Positions 35,802 to 47,381 are shown, counted from the stretch's first letter. The stretch: DNA of 64,000 nt from Calonectria ilicicola (GCA_020809705.1 CP085830.1:372001-436000); one strand, 5' to 3'. The notes: a model not told the origin generated them from the sequence alone. Made by a program: numbers and translations.

Positions 35802-37624
35802 AACGGAGACGCAAGAGTGGCAAGCAGTTGCACTAGCTCAATCTTGCTCTAGATGGGGGCATGAGGCCACTACTATATAAATACGGGAATATTAAGGTGG
35901 CCGGAAACACCAAGGAATCTACTTGATCGTCCGGTGAGTTCCCCTTGTGTAGCCCTGCAGGACTCGCACCATCCATCCGGTGGCGCTCGGCTATTGGCAC
36001 TATCGCTGGTAGTGGGGAATCATATCAACCGTTAGTCCCTCAAACGATTCAGAATTGTCAAATAAACGAAGCGTGACTCGTCAGAGCGGGGTTGGTCCAG
36101 CCGCGCATCCCAGTATGACGTTCCCACCAACAACCAACAGCTAATAATACCCCTGGTATTAACGGGTGCGTCGCAGCATGGAGCGCTCAATTGATACCTG
36201 TGCCGCTTAAACCATGGTCGGACCGATTTTTCGAGGTATGTAGGCACGTGAGGTGGCAGGTGCTCATCATCTCATGCGAACTCTTGAGAGGCCTCTGCAA
36301 CCAAGTCCACCATGTTATCATAGGGCAGGTCGATGGGGTTTAAGCTGCTAGTAGGTTTAATGACACTTTTCCAGAATTGGTTTTCTGGTGGGTGATTCAA
36401 ACACAGGTACAGACAATTGCATCACGGCTACAAAAATTTGACAAGTGCGTCTTCATCCAGACCGCAAGAATCATGACATTCGAGAGGAAGGATTAAAATA
36501 TGGAGATATCGACCAAGGAACCAAGGAGCCGCAATCCATGATACTTTAAAATATGCTAGATCAGATTGCATTCCCATGTAACGGCATTTTAGTCAAGGGT
36601 CCCAGGGAATAGGATCCCTCGTCAATATCTGAAAATAGCGGATTCAGGGCAATCTCCACACATTCAAATGGGCCCATCCGAGACCTAACGCGCCATTGTA
36701 CTTTTTGTTCAAGGATTGGTGGTACGCTTTTAGAGGCCCTTTGTCCAATCCTTATGGAAGCAACTGTCCAGAAAATTGTTAAGCAGTAACAAGACAGGGG
36801 ACCGATCAATCTACAAAATGGTTACCGAGAAGAGATGGCGGCGGAAATCGTTGCCTGTCCAGCTAGCAGCCAGTGACATCGGCTAGTTAATGCTGACCCT
36901 CGGAGATACCCTCTAATCAAGGCTAGGGGCGGATTCGCGGGAGATTCAGGGCCGGGTTTAGCAAGGATAGCCTCGTAACTAATCCACAACAGTGCGACCT
37001 GAACACGTTTTGCCTCGGCAAAAGAACGCCGTCTGCCACGTAATTTTCAAAATCAATTCTCTTCATTGGACATCGGCGCATTGCACCGAAAATGGCGCTG
37101 ACTGGCCACATGGCTTCAGGCTTAGCAAGGCTTTTTTGCCTAGATCCACTGTTGAGAAATCCTGCCACGTGAAACTATATCGAATGATGGATCAAGATCT
37201 ACATTTAGCGTTGACAATGAATGGGGATCAATCCACGTGTCGAACCCTGTACTTTATCTGGCACTTGTAGTTGTACAGGTATACAGTGTGCGAGAACAAT
37301 TTTTTAAGTCTAATATTATGTACAGGGCATAGGAAGTGTGGAAAATACGTCTATTGAACCAATGAGATTTTGACGGTTAAACAATCGCCGTTGCAACGAT
37401 TCTGGCGGAAAGCATCAGGCTTGTTTTGAGTTAAAATAGAATCCGTCATCCATCATTTTTTTAGAATTATAAAATGTATCCGAATATTGTTTAGTTTCTT
37501 CAATTGAGCAACTCGATTAATTCCCGTTGCCGCCTACTGCAAGACCTGGATTTGAATACTATTCTTATGAGAAGTACAAATAAGAATGCAACTTGTAACC
37601 AAATATGGCAATTTTGTTCTCGAT
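35802..37624. other. Intergenic region (1.8 kb), P450 promoter
   Basis: Only short unsupported reading frames occur. It contains the P450 promoter at its left end and the 3' flank of the next permease at its right. Confidence 0.5.
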
Positions 37625-39488
37625 CTAATATATATAACGAAATCCCCTCTTCTCGTAATCGGTCAAATCTCCAAGTTGTTCATCTATTTGGACCGTAACA
37701 TCAAGTCCCTCTTTCTTATCACGGGCCTTGTTTTCAATGATGCATCCGGTGGCGTAAGCAGCCATTGCACATATGGCGGCTATCTCAAACCCAAGAATGG
37801 CATTGTAACCCGTCTTGTAGCTTGGTGCCTCTGCTGTGATAAATACCTGTGGCCCGATAATGTTGGCGATGCAATATGCGAGAAAGACGGTGGCATTGAC
37901 AGTCAGTTTGTTGGTATGACCAGACACGTTGCCCATTGGAAGCGAAAGAGCTTGCGCGAAGCCTTTTAGCGCAATGTAATGAACGAGGTAATATGCAGGG
38001 AATATCACATACCGGTAGCGTAAGGCCCCCAGAAGAAATAGAAAAAGTAATAAGCCATGAGGCGTCCAACCCTGTTTTCTGTGGGAAGTTCTAAAATGCA
38101 GCCTTTAGAACCATGCAAGTTTGAGAATTACCAAAACTATACTCACTTCTGATAAGAATGGAGCATGCCAAAGGAACCAAGCAGCAAAGCGCGCAGCTTA
38201 GACAGCGTTTATTCTTAAGCCATCGCTGAGGAATGGCTACCATCAGACCTGCCAAGCTCTGCATCATGCCTGTAGGCATACCAAGTAGTGTCGTCTCAAG
38301 TTTTCCATAGCCTAGGCCCGACACTATCTGGGCAGCAAAGGTAACCAGTCCGCCAGTAGGCACATTAATCCCGAGGAAGAAAATGAAGAGGAGGTACGTC
38401 TTGTAATCTGTGAACGCCTCCCGTACTTGGTACCATTTGAGTTCCTAAACTTTAAGCGGTTGATTCAGATATCAGATGTGGTGAAGTGCCTTACCTTGTT
38501 CTCGATTCCAGTCATATTATCACGCACCCTGTCCAAGGCGATGTATTTGTCGCGACCTGTCATGAATTTATCACTCAGGGGGGAGTCTGGTAGCCAAATA
38601 AATAAAATAGCACCCCATATAAGAGTGAATGCGCCAATGACGATGAATAAGAGCCTCCAGGAAGCAATGCTCGTTTTGGCATGACCAATTCCATATGATA
38701 CGACGCCGGTCACGAGCTTATCCGTTAGCACCATAGCTTAATCACGTACGGAATGACTGCCTCTGCTTACGCTGGAAAATGCCGTAAAAGTGAGAGCCAT
38801 ACGGACAGGTTGTTCAGACTTCTTATACCACATGGTGTTCAGAATTGTGACGGCAGGAAACAGGGGTGCCTCTAGGGTTCCCATGATGGACCGAAGAACC
38901 ATGAGACCGGCTGCATTTTGCGCAGCGCCAAGGCACATGACGATGGCTCCCCACCCAATCACAGCAATGCCAACAGTTTTACCTACGGGCATCTTTTGAA
39001 GAATAAGATTTGCAGGATATTCAGCAATCAACCAGCCAAAGTAGAAGATTGAACCAACTATTGCGAGTTAGCCATCGCCAGGTTGATGATCTGAAACAGT
39101 TCAGTTTTACCCCAGCTATACTGCTGACCAACCAGATGAGTATCATCACTCATTCCATAAATGGCAGCATTGGAGATGAGGATTTTCTGTACGTTGGTTA
39201 GCAAATCCGTGTTTATTTGTTTCTACGTTCACCTACATCAACAGCAGTGATTGTGATAGTACCAATGATCAGTGGCATTAATCGTAAATCAATCCTTCGG
39301 AGGACGCGTTTTGCATCTTGTGGATCATAGTTGGCCCATTCGTGCTTATGTTCTGTAAGATAAGCAACGGCGGGTTCATCCGGTAGCGTGGTCGTCGCTT
39401 TCATGTCCTGCACGGATGCAGCTTCGAGATTGTTGAACTTTGTGTGAGGTCTGACATCATCTTGAGCCAAGGGCGTTTCTTGAGACAT
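37625..39488 (-). CDS. MFS permease, ACS (Dal5-like) family, second copy
   Basis: Seven exons assemble with consistent phases; introns start with GTAGGT, GTAAAA, GTAAGC, GTAAGG, GTGAGT and GTATGT. Conserved blocks are RRIDLRLMPLIIGTITITAV, AAIYGMSDDTHLVGQQYSW joined to VGSIFYFGWLIAEYPANLIL, RSIMGTLEAPLFPAVTILN, MWYKKSEQPVRMALTFTAFS, SWRLLFIVIGAFTLIWG, GNVSGHTNKLTVNA and the terminal KRGFRYIY. These mark the allantoate-permease-like branch of the ACS family, so it should carry a small organic anion. The first in-frame ATG (39488) is chosen; the frame stays open upstream. It is the second of three permeases of this family in the window (27.7, 37.6 and 47.4 kb). Confidence 0.9.
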
Positions 39489-39942
39489 GATGATTTGAAC
39501 GTGGTCAGCAACCAGACCGGGAAGAGTCAAAGAGTTGGCAGCATCAAGGATGACATCGGCTTGCTTTAAAACCACCGATATCGATTTCTAACTTATCTCA
39601 GACCGACTACTTGATTCAAATCAGCATGATATCACACCAGATTCGATTATCTGGCATGTTTCGTGATTTTCGCACTTTGTCCGCCTCTGCGGAGTTTGTC
39701 CGACCGCCCCAGTCCACCACCCCACACTTGTACTTCACTACGACAACAGGACCACCCAACGAGGAGTATTAGTCCGTCAATCGGTACAAAGGATTGCTTG
39801 GCTTGGTTATTCTACGACCAAAATATCTATAAATTAAGATCTTCGAAGTAATACACAGCACGACGTTTTGTTGAGAAACTAAATTTGTTCACGTAATCTC
39901 CTTCAGTCTTAAGACTCCAAACACACTCTACAAATATTCAAG
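39489..39942. promoter_or_regulatory. Divergent promoter between second ACS permease and NTF2-like gene
   Basis: 454 bp separate the two divergent starts. No repeated motif is evident. Confidence 0.4.
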
Positions 39943-40464
39943 ATGGCGATTCTTGACTACCAATATGATGCCTCTGCTATCTCAAGCGAAATTAAACGGG
40001 GAATTGATTTCCTATATGAAGCTGCAGACAGAAAGGAGGCATGCGGTGCTTGGGCTGGTTGCTTTTGCAAGAATGGTAAACTGATCAAAGGCGACCTTGA
40101 GCCTGTCGGTATCCCTGGTAAGGGAACACTTTGATGATCTTGGTAGAGTTATTTAGTTAACATTTAATCTCAGCTTTGATTGAGTACATGGAGGCCAGTT
40201 GGGACAACACAAACTCTAGAGTCCATGACGTGAAAAAAGTATCGGTTTTGGAACAGTCTCCTCTAGTCTTAAAGATTGAAGGTGTGACAACATACCAGCG
40301 AGCCGATGGAAAAGAACAACAGGGAAGTTGGTCTGCCGAGCAGAGTTATGCGGAAGAGGATGGCTCACAAAAGATTGACTCTTACAAATTTGATTTCGTA
40401 TGTTTTTAATGTCAAAAGAAATGCAGAGTCGAAGCTAATGAGGTTTTAGAAAATGCTGTATTGA
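39943..40464 (+). CDS. NTF2/SnoaL-like fold small protein
   Basis: Exons 39943-40117, 40174-40397 and 40450-40464 encode about 137 residues. If the last intron (GTATGT...TTTTAG) is retained, the protein ends at the TAA 40407-40409 instead. The order of segments fits the NTF2-like fold of fungal SnoaL-like proteins: an N-terminal helix (GIDFLYEAADRKEACGAWAG), CFCKNGKLIKGDLEPVGI, ALIEYMEASWDNTNSRVHDV, then strands VLKIEGVTTYQRADGKEQQG and YAEEDGSQKIDSYKFDF. SnoaL-like proteins include polyketide cyclases, isomerases and many enzymes of unknown reaction in fungal metabolite clusters. Its position between a permease and a Zn2Cys6 regulator fits such a cluster. The catalytic residues cannot be assigned by eye. 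Confidence 0.72.
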
Positions 40465-40549
40465 GCATATAAACAAGCAAACATGAACGGGCCTATTAGC
40501 AAATATGACGTTATCCACCCAGAAATTAGCTTATAATTTACAAAATAAT

Positions 40550-42686
40550 CTAGAAATTGAATAAATCAAGACCACCTAAGGCCATATTTGGCACAAATTC
40601 CATCGCCTCAACGTTGAAGCTCTCCGATGGGAGCTTATCGGCCATCTCTTGAATTAGAGAAATAACGGCTTGATGAACATGTTGCAATTTGAGATCGGTG
40701 ACGAGATCATTCAATGTAGGGTTCCAATCTCCATTTGACTGGTGATTGAGGCATTGGGTAGATGTCGAAGGGCTCGAGAGAGCTACATCTCCATTTGGTT
40801 CAATAAACGGTCCCTCGAATGTCTTCTTTGTCAATAGTTGGAATGTACGAAGAAACACCAATGCTTTTGGCCATCGAGCAGAAAAGCCAACAAGAGTTTG
40901 GTGACAGCTGTCTATTCCAGATAACGTGGTCTCGAATGAGAATATTGGCGTTCGAAGTATAGGTGGTGTGGTAAAAAAGCAATACAGAAGCATTATTCCC
41001 AGTCGGAATTGATATAGCAGCTGGAGAAGTAGACCATTAGTTAGAATTGGGACGATTCAAGCCTCTAAATTACTCACCGCAGTCCAGGTCCAATACATGA
41101 CAGAATGATCTTGCTGCGATGACCTAAATGTGCGACAAGCTTCACTGCAGCATTCAACCAACTGCCCGACATCCCCTACACACATCATTGACGGGCGTTC
41201 TTGCATTAGGATCGGCAAACCGTAATCGTACAACTTAAGTAATGATCGCGGTTCGTGGTATACGACGTTATCGGGAGGTGACGCGCTCGTGAAGGCCTGG
41301 ACTCTGTCTTTCCATTGTTGTAATTCGGTTTTTAGACGAAGGCGACATGTCTCACGAAACGGGTCTGCATGATCCAGTCGTTGAAGTTTCTTGTTGGAGT
41401 GCCGAATCTTTGACTGGATGCAACGAAGCTGAAAGAGATGATCATAGAATCCACAATCGCTGGGTTCTTGGTTCATCGACGACGTGAACTTAAATATCTG
41501 AGATTTCACATAGATCAACTGTTACAGTTCGTTGCATCTTAAAGAGAAGGACGATTACCTTATTTTCAAGCGTTTCAAATATGAACGACTGGGGATGCGA
41601 CCATGCCGAAGACACGACTTCATTGACGATATGACAGCTCATAATGCAAAGCGTTTGTATGCTGTCCCTCGGAAAATCTTTTCCATCTTGCTAATCTATG
41701 AGATTGGCGCAATTCATCAATACTAACAGGATATTGCTTGGTATGGCATCTTGAGATGCATCGTGAAATGCATACATGAGCATCAATAAAGACGCCTGTG
41801 TTCGGATTAGCGCGGATGGGTGTCCCGTAACTCCTCCGAGGAAGTATTGGATTACGGTCCGGTGCAATTTGGATGCATGGACTAAATGTGGACAGTCCTG
41901 ACGATATGAACTGCTCAATAAGGCACCCACTGCCAATACCAGGTGCATAATGAAACTCCGTGCATCTTCCTGCTTTGCTGTAGCCGTTTCCCAAGCTTCG
42001 TATGCTTCATACCGGATATCCTCTTGCAAAAACGACCATTGGGGCTGTACATGGGAAAAATAAATGTATGCGTAATGATCGGTCCAGTCGTCGCCAATTG
42101 ATCGTAAATGGTCATCTGGACGAGCTGCAAGTTGCCGTCGATTAGATTGCTCAGAATTCAACCCTTGGAGACCTGTGGTAGAACGGGCAGATGAATGAGC
42201 ACTATCCATTGGCTCCCCATTGTGTATTTCTGGTAGTAAAGGTGAGTCCGATTCATGACTGGCGCGATGGCTAGGTGTTGTAATTTGTACTTCTGCGAAA
42301 TTTGACTCAAATTCTGATTCGGCCTCTGTAATGGGTACTTGTGATAGGTCCATGCAGTTATTGTTGTCAAAAGGTGAAGGGTAGCTGCTTTCTTCGCACT
42401 GGTCTCCATCATCTGCAGCGGATTCTTTCATGGACCTATCTGCAAGCAGATGTGTATTATCTGTGAGATCATTCCGATGAACATTAGACAGTTGTGACTC
42501 TAGCTGACGCAAATAAGCTGTTGGGACTGTGGTCATCGAACCTGATGTCTTGGCGCCAATTTGAACACATTCGGATCCCGTCTTCCGGCATTGTCCACAT
42601 GCTGGAACCGCATGATCGCATCGCTTCTTCCGCCTGCGACATCGCACGCACGCTATTCTGCGTGGAGTTCGATTTGCTAGGTCCAT
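40550..42686 (-). CDS. Zn2Cys6 transcription factor of the metabolite-cluster type
   Basis: Exons 42686-41728, 41661-41559, 41497-41078 and 41020-40550 sum to 650 residues in one frame. The N-terminus carries the binuclear cluster ACVRCRRRKKRCDHAVPACG, completed by QCRKTGSEC (CX2CX6CX6CX2CX6C), followed by a linker with a short AYLRQLESQLSNVH coiled segment. The middle has fungal-regulator helices (FIMHLVLAVGALLSSSYR, TQASLLMLMYAFHDASQ) and the C-terminus ends MALGGLDLFNF. It is convergent with the NTF2-like gene (86 bp apart) and flanks the oxidase and permease group, so it is the natural candidate for a pathway-specific activator (inference). Without the intron 41727-41662 (donor GTTAGT) the frame meets a TAG after 331 codons. 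Four agreeing phases argue for splicing rather than decay. Confidence 0.85.
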
Positions 42687-43528
42687 TATGGTGGAGCATG
42701 AATGTGAGGATGCACAACACTGTTTGGCAGATAATAATAACGTCGACTTACGGCATGGGCTTCTGCATTATGTCTTGCTGAGATGTTGCTACATCCTTCA
42801 ATTCAATGGCCTAAAGAACCAGATCTGGCAGTGTTGAATGTGGCAAGACGCGGTTAGAAGCTTAGCTTCCCCGCACACCCAGGCCTGCGAGCCCACGGCC
42901 AGGGAGACACATGGGTCCATTAATCTGCTTATCTTGCGACCGCCATGTTTCTTTATCTCTATACCCTGTCTGGTGCTTGATAAAGGGCCCGATCAATCGG
43001 AGCTATTTCGATGGTAACAATGTAGATTATACAGGATTATGCTCATATTATCATCACTTAGCAATTCACTCAATTGATGACATCTTGCTCCAAGGAAGCC
43101 CAATGGCGCATTATTACGCCCTAGGGCCAATCGGCAGTAATAGTGTCACCCCCGCATTGTGCGCGCCACCCCAGAAAGAAATTACAGCCATAGCAACGTG
43201 GATCCAATGCAAACCGCTGCTAATGTGTGTTTCCCACCAGTGTTTTAATGCTATCATCCTATAGAGGAACACTGAGACATATCAATCCAATTATTCTGCA
43301 CTCACCAGTGCTCTATGTTGAACCATGATCTCTGCAGCTTCCCTCAAGCCCCCAAAGGTGATAAGCCTGAAGGAGTTAGCATGCACGTTAAGCGTCGGAC
43401 AAAAGTCCGCCTTGGTTGGTAGAGAGCGGGGTGCTGGATAAAAAACACCAGCCCCCTTCCGTGTCTGACTGGCGCACCAGCTCTCTCATCCACTCCGAAT
43501 AGAGCGAGGAAATAAATTAACAAATAAA

Positions 43529-43553
43529 TCCGATCAAAGTTTCTTTGATCGGA
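43529..43553. repeat. Perfect hairpin, 11 bp stem and 3 nt loop
   Basis: TCCGATCAAAG, a TTT loop, then CTTTGATCGGA. The stem is fully complementary and lies in a gene-free stretch. It could be part of a transposon end or a transcriptional terminator-like structure. Confidence 0.55.
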
Positions 43554-43782
43554 CTTGGCATGGAATCCTCGCGTATCTCAAGAAATGGAACAACCTGATT
43601 ATGCAACTCTTTCTACTGGCAAAGATGTTCGATAGATCAGGAATGAGAAGCACAAGAGAATCTGTCACTTATAGAACCTAATTTTTCTTAGTTTGGAATA
43701 TGTAAATTCATGCTCAGAAATAGCATATAACAGACGTAATAGCTAGTTAGTCAAGTATATTGGTATTATTAAATGAGTCTTT

Positions 43783-43980
43783 CTACGTACACACATACAT
43801 TTTGCTAGATGCGCACATAAAATCATACAACTTTAGAAATCCTAGAAGAATCTCAAGAAAATAATAAATAATAATCTATTTTATAACTAAGCTTATAAAT
43901 TATTTAATTTTTTCTGATTAAAAATATCTTGGATCTTAGTTTGTATGTGTGCACCTAGCAAAATGCATGTGTGCGCCCAG
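43783..43980. mobile_element. Foldback (MITE-like) element with 37 bp inverted repeats
   Basis: The left arm 43783-43819 and the right arm 43944-43980 are inverted copies over 37 bases with 7 mismatches, 6 of them transitions. They share the exact core CTAGCAAAATG. The arms enclose about 125 bp of A+T-rich sequence without a gene. Size and layout fit a MITE or foldback element that has accumulated C/T changes. No clear target-site duplication was identified. Confidence 0.5.
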
Positions 43981-44152
43981 GAAGACTCTATTAAATATAT
44001 TGAGAAAGTAAGGGAGAATTCCTTCGGAATTTCCAGAGAAGCTAAATACACATGTTCTTCTCGCTATCGTCGTCCAAGGTGTTGCCACCCACACATCCTA
44101 GACCTAAACCATCCACAGATACACCTCTAGGCTTCTAGCCCGTGATATTCCC

Positions 44153-44445
44153 TTAGTTGCAAGTAGGGTTATAGGGCTGACCAGTGGGGGGCACGCAGCG
44201 GTTGTTACCGCAGATGGGAATATAGTTGCACCTATTTCCATCGCAGCAGTCTTGATTGCATCTGCCATAAAGCCCAACGCAACGCTCTATAATTTGATTA
44301 GTAATAAATACAAAGCACAGATTCTGTTGAGCATGGACGAACTTTCAAGTACGGCGAGTCCGCCCATATCAGTGTTGGGGGAGGATGGTACCGCGACTCC
44401 AAGGGAGACGAAGGCGAGAAGGGTGATCATCAACTTAGAAACCAT
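44153..44445 (-). CDS. Secreted cysteine-rich knottin-like peptide precursor
   Basis: A two-exon gene: exon 1 is 44445-44343, exon 2 is 44286-44153, and the intron is 56 bp (donor GTTCGT, branch TTACTAATC, acceptor TTATAG). The precursor has 78 residues. It starts with a signal peptide (MVSKLMITLLAFVSLGVAVP) and a short propeptide. Splicing creates a Lys-Arg pair directly before the first cysteine, an expected Kex2-type processing site. The mature part has 42 residues and eight cysteines spaced C-X6-C-X3-CC-X4-C-X5-C-X4-C-X11-C. The first six match the inhibitor cystine knot order, with an adjacent Cys pair at positions III-IV. Such fungal peptides can be effectors, antimicrobial peptides or inhibitors; nothing here decides which. 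A TATAAATA lies 113 bp upstream. The unusual donor is the main doubt. Confidence 0.65.
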
Positions 44446-46542
44446 TTTGGCGGGTGTGATTTTGCTTTCCGGGGTGTCTTGAGTACAGAAGAGAGAAGAG
44501 GGTTAATTTAGTTGTGAGCAAGAAAAAAAGAAGGTACCTTGAAGAGGTGAGGGATGGTATTTATAGTAAAATCATTTAAAAAGTAGCATATGGCAGCTAT
44601 AGTCTTGTTGACGAGTGTTGAATGACACTTGCTAACGGTTTCACCGTGTATCAAGCTCTCTCAACTCTAATCGTGATTGCTCCAGCGATGAGATCGACGG
44701 TTGCAGCTATCCGCTTAACCGGCTGAGCCGTGACCGACGAACCTAAACGCGCACATACCAATCACACCCTTGCATATCCCCTAGGTTATTATGGAATACG
44801 GGGGGATGGCAGTGTTAAATTAGTTCACGCAAACGAGGCCCATGACGCTCTACCCATTGCGATGCCGATTACTAACACCTACTGACACAATCTTCAATAG
44901 CTAGGCTGGCTTGTCAGTCCAATCATATATATTCTCAATAGTAGTTTGAAATAGCTAGACCATTGGAGAACTGTATCAAATATCATTATCGAGTATCACG
45001 TAATAGGGCGCAGAGTAAAATTAGTAATTCTGGAGCATCTGCGAACCTCAAAAATTAAGGGTTTGGTACTTTTTTTTGTGGAATACACATACATACTCGA
45101 GAAACTTGACAATGATTTGCGTAGGGAAACAGCCGACCACTTAGACTTTTCCTGGCGTGATAGGGCAAAACGTCTGGAAAACGCGGAAATTAAGTACCCA
45201 AGTCCGCCGTGAACGTTATTCTATCCAGGTCCACCGCCCAGCGGGATGGGGCACTGCCAAAAGTGGGCCTTGAGAGATCGACGGAAGATTGTTCTTCGAA
45301 CGAGAATTTGTCCTGGGGTGAGGTAATATTAATTTCACTAGGCTAGTCTCAACAGTCTGTTAAAACGGGCGTTTCAATATTGAAAAAGAAAATTCAAAGT
45401 CTTCTTTCCTTAATAAGGATGATACAAGCGGATATCAGTTTTGATCTATATTTGGACTATTAATAATACCATGTCGCATTTACTTTCCATTACGATTGAA
45501 TTGGGAAGTTCAACCATCCTTGGCGCAGCGCACGGTTTCTCTTCACACTCCAAGCAAATTTAGTTGAATGCTCATCGATGCCCTTCTGTGTAAGCATTGC
45601 TGGAATAAAACTGAAAAAGAATCAGATTTCTAATTTTCTTTTGCTGGTATTGATATCCTTTCAGAAGCTGATTAGAAAATCTATTGTCATGTTTTGAATC
45701 ATGAATATGGGGCGGTTGGGTCCTGATGCACTGGCTTTTACTACCCTAGGCTGTAGTGCTTCGGATTCGGATATGACGTCAAGAGTATGATGGGTTTGGA
45801 GTACCTCTATCTTTTTGAAGACAGCCTGAACCTCTTTATCAGCCTAGATGACAGCTACGAGAGTCGGCGTGTCTGAAAATGACATGCGGAAAATATGCCT
45901 CAACCGCATTTTCCAAAACAACCATTTTGAGTAGAGACATGAAAACAGCAACATGTCCTACCTAATGATCAACTAATAGCAACCCAATGTTTATCTAAAA
46001 AATATAGTTTATTGAGTGTATAAAATCCCATGGAAGAAATTCATAAAACACGAGCATTAAAATTACGTGAAGACCCCGCGGAGTTTCGGACGAAGGAAGC
46101 AAGAGAAATCTCTTATCGCAAGGTCTGATCACCGGGGTCAAACCGAAGCCGGAACCGAAACCTAAAATATATGACATAATCAAAATCTTTTCGTAGTTTT
46201 GTACCCTGCTAGCTAAACAAGTATCCTGACTCTGCATTGCGGGTGGAATTTCATGCGTCGATTAACTTCCTGTTGGCACGTTCGGCTCGCAACCGAATGA
46301 TGCAAAAGTTTCCGAACCAACAAAACGAGAGAGATGGAACACAGTGGGCCTTGTGGGTGAGTCTTGGTCCACATTCATCAGGCAGCTCAATTATGAACGA
46401 AGTTGTGCCAGGAAAGCGTTCTAGAACTGTCATAGAACCCAACTACACAGGGACTTTTCTATAACACAAGCGGTTAAGAAGTGCGTGTTCTGTGAGAGTG
46501 CTAAAGTAGTCACATTTTGTGGATCTTTGTTCATAAGTAGTC
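44446..46542. other. Intergenic region (2.1 kb)
   Basis: Contains the knottin-like gene promoter with TATAAATA (minus strand, 44558-44565). The rest, 44.8-46.5 kb, has only short unsupported frames. Confidence 0.5.
44558..44565 (-). promoter_or_regulatory. TATA box of the knottin-like peptide gene
   Basis: TATAAATA on the minus strand, 113 bp upstream of the ATG at 44445, at a suitable distance for a strongly expressed secreted peptide. Confidence 0.45.
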
Positions 46543-46824
46543 ATGATGAACGGCTTTGTGGAGATGGAAGATTGCAAAGCTGAATTTCAAGGCGATATTT
46601 CCGTAGGGAGATCGAGAGTCAAGGCCAATGATGCGGTGTAAGCGACATACAACTGCATGCACCCAGAAGAAATATAAATACAGCATCTTTCTGTTTATTC
46701 CAGATACTGTCTTGTGGATTTGACAGAAGCGTCACTTTGTTGGGCACAGCATGAGGAAGCTGAGATTGACAAGAGAATCCAAAGGCAGGCTCTGCTATTC
46801 TATGAAAGTTTGGTTAATACATAA
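46543..46824 (+). CDS. Small two-exon hypothetical protein
   Basis: Exons 46543-46637 and 46704-46824 join through a 66 bp intron (GTAAGC donor, TTATTCCAG acceptor) in phase 2 to give 71 residues. The product is acidic and shows no signal peptide. The first exon encodes EMEDCKAEFQGDISVGRSRV; the second contains LTEASLCWAQHEEAEIDKRI followed by RQALLFYESLVNT, which looks like an amphipathic helix. I recognise no family. Support is the consensus splice sites, the frame agreement and the protein-like composition on both sides. It could be a short remnant of a longer gene. Confidence 0.42.
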
Positions 46825-47381
46825 ATTCTGTGATATTAATGTGCTTAGTACTAGGAAGAATGAAGGTCGGATTTTCCTTACAGACGTCATTGGACGGGAC
46901 AGATTAAGTCACAAACCTCAATTGACCTCGTTTTGGGCTCATTGCATGCAGTGTCCCGTGTAGGCAAATTCGTCTTCAAAATGAAGAGTTTGGCGAATTG
47001 CCCAACTTTCAACTCATTCAATTCATATTGGCACAATTGTTCAGTTTTACTGCGCACTGTAGCCCGTCGGACTTTTGTCCGCCAGCGGTTCGGTATCGCC
47101 TCCACCTTCGGGTAGTCGCCTCCGCACTTGCATCAAATCACAATTCCCAAACTCTTATCAGCCATGATTAGTTCGCGCAAGGGTCTCGTTCACCAAAATC
47201 AACATTGTACGAGACGGCACATTGAAGATATGACGTGTTAACAGCCTATGACTATACACCGATTGGAGAATTGATTGAGATTGAGCTTTAATTTAAGCCG
47301 GCCACTCGCCTGATGCAAATAAGTCCGAATCTCCCATAAGAGCCTTTCCAATTGCCCCAAGTAGCTGATCTACTCTCTATC
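46825..47381. other. Intergenic region upstream of third ACS permease
   Basis: Contains GTCGGACTTTTGTCCGCC near 47065-47082. This is the same palindrome with inverted central A/T tract as at 43395-43412. No gene is seen. Confidence 0.45.

Larger units (their letters stand above)
42687..44152. other. Intergenic region with foldback element and perfect hairpin
   Basis: Contains the transcription factor promoter, a CGGACAAAAGTCCG palindrome at 43396-43409, a perfect 11 bp hairpin at 43529-43553 and a 37 bp imperfect inverted repeat pair at 43783-43980. No coding gene is seen. Confidence 0.5.

Noticed and set aside
27726..42686. Complete secondary-metabolite cluster
   Set aside because: No backbone synthase is present, so only a tailoring/transport group can be claimed.
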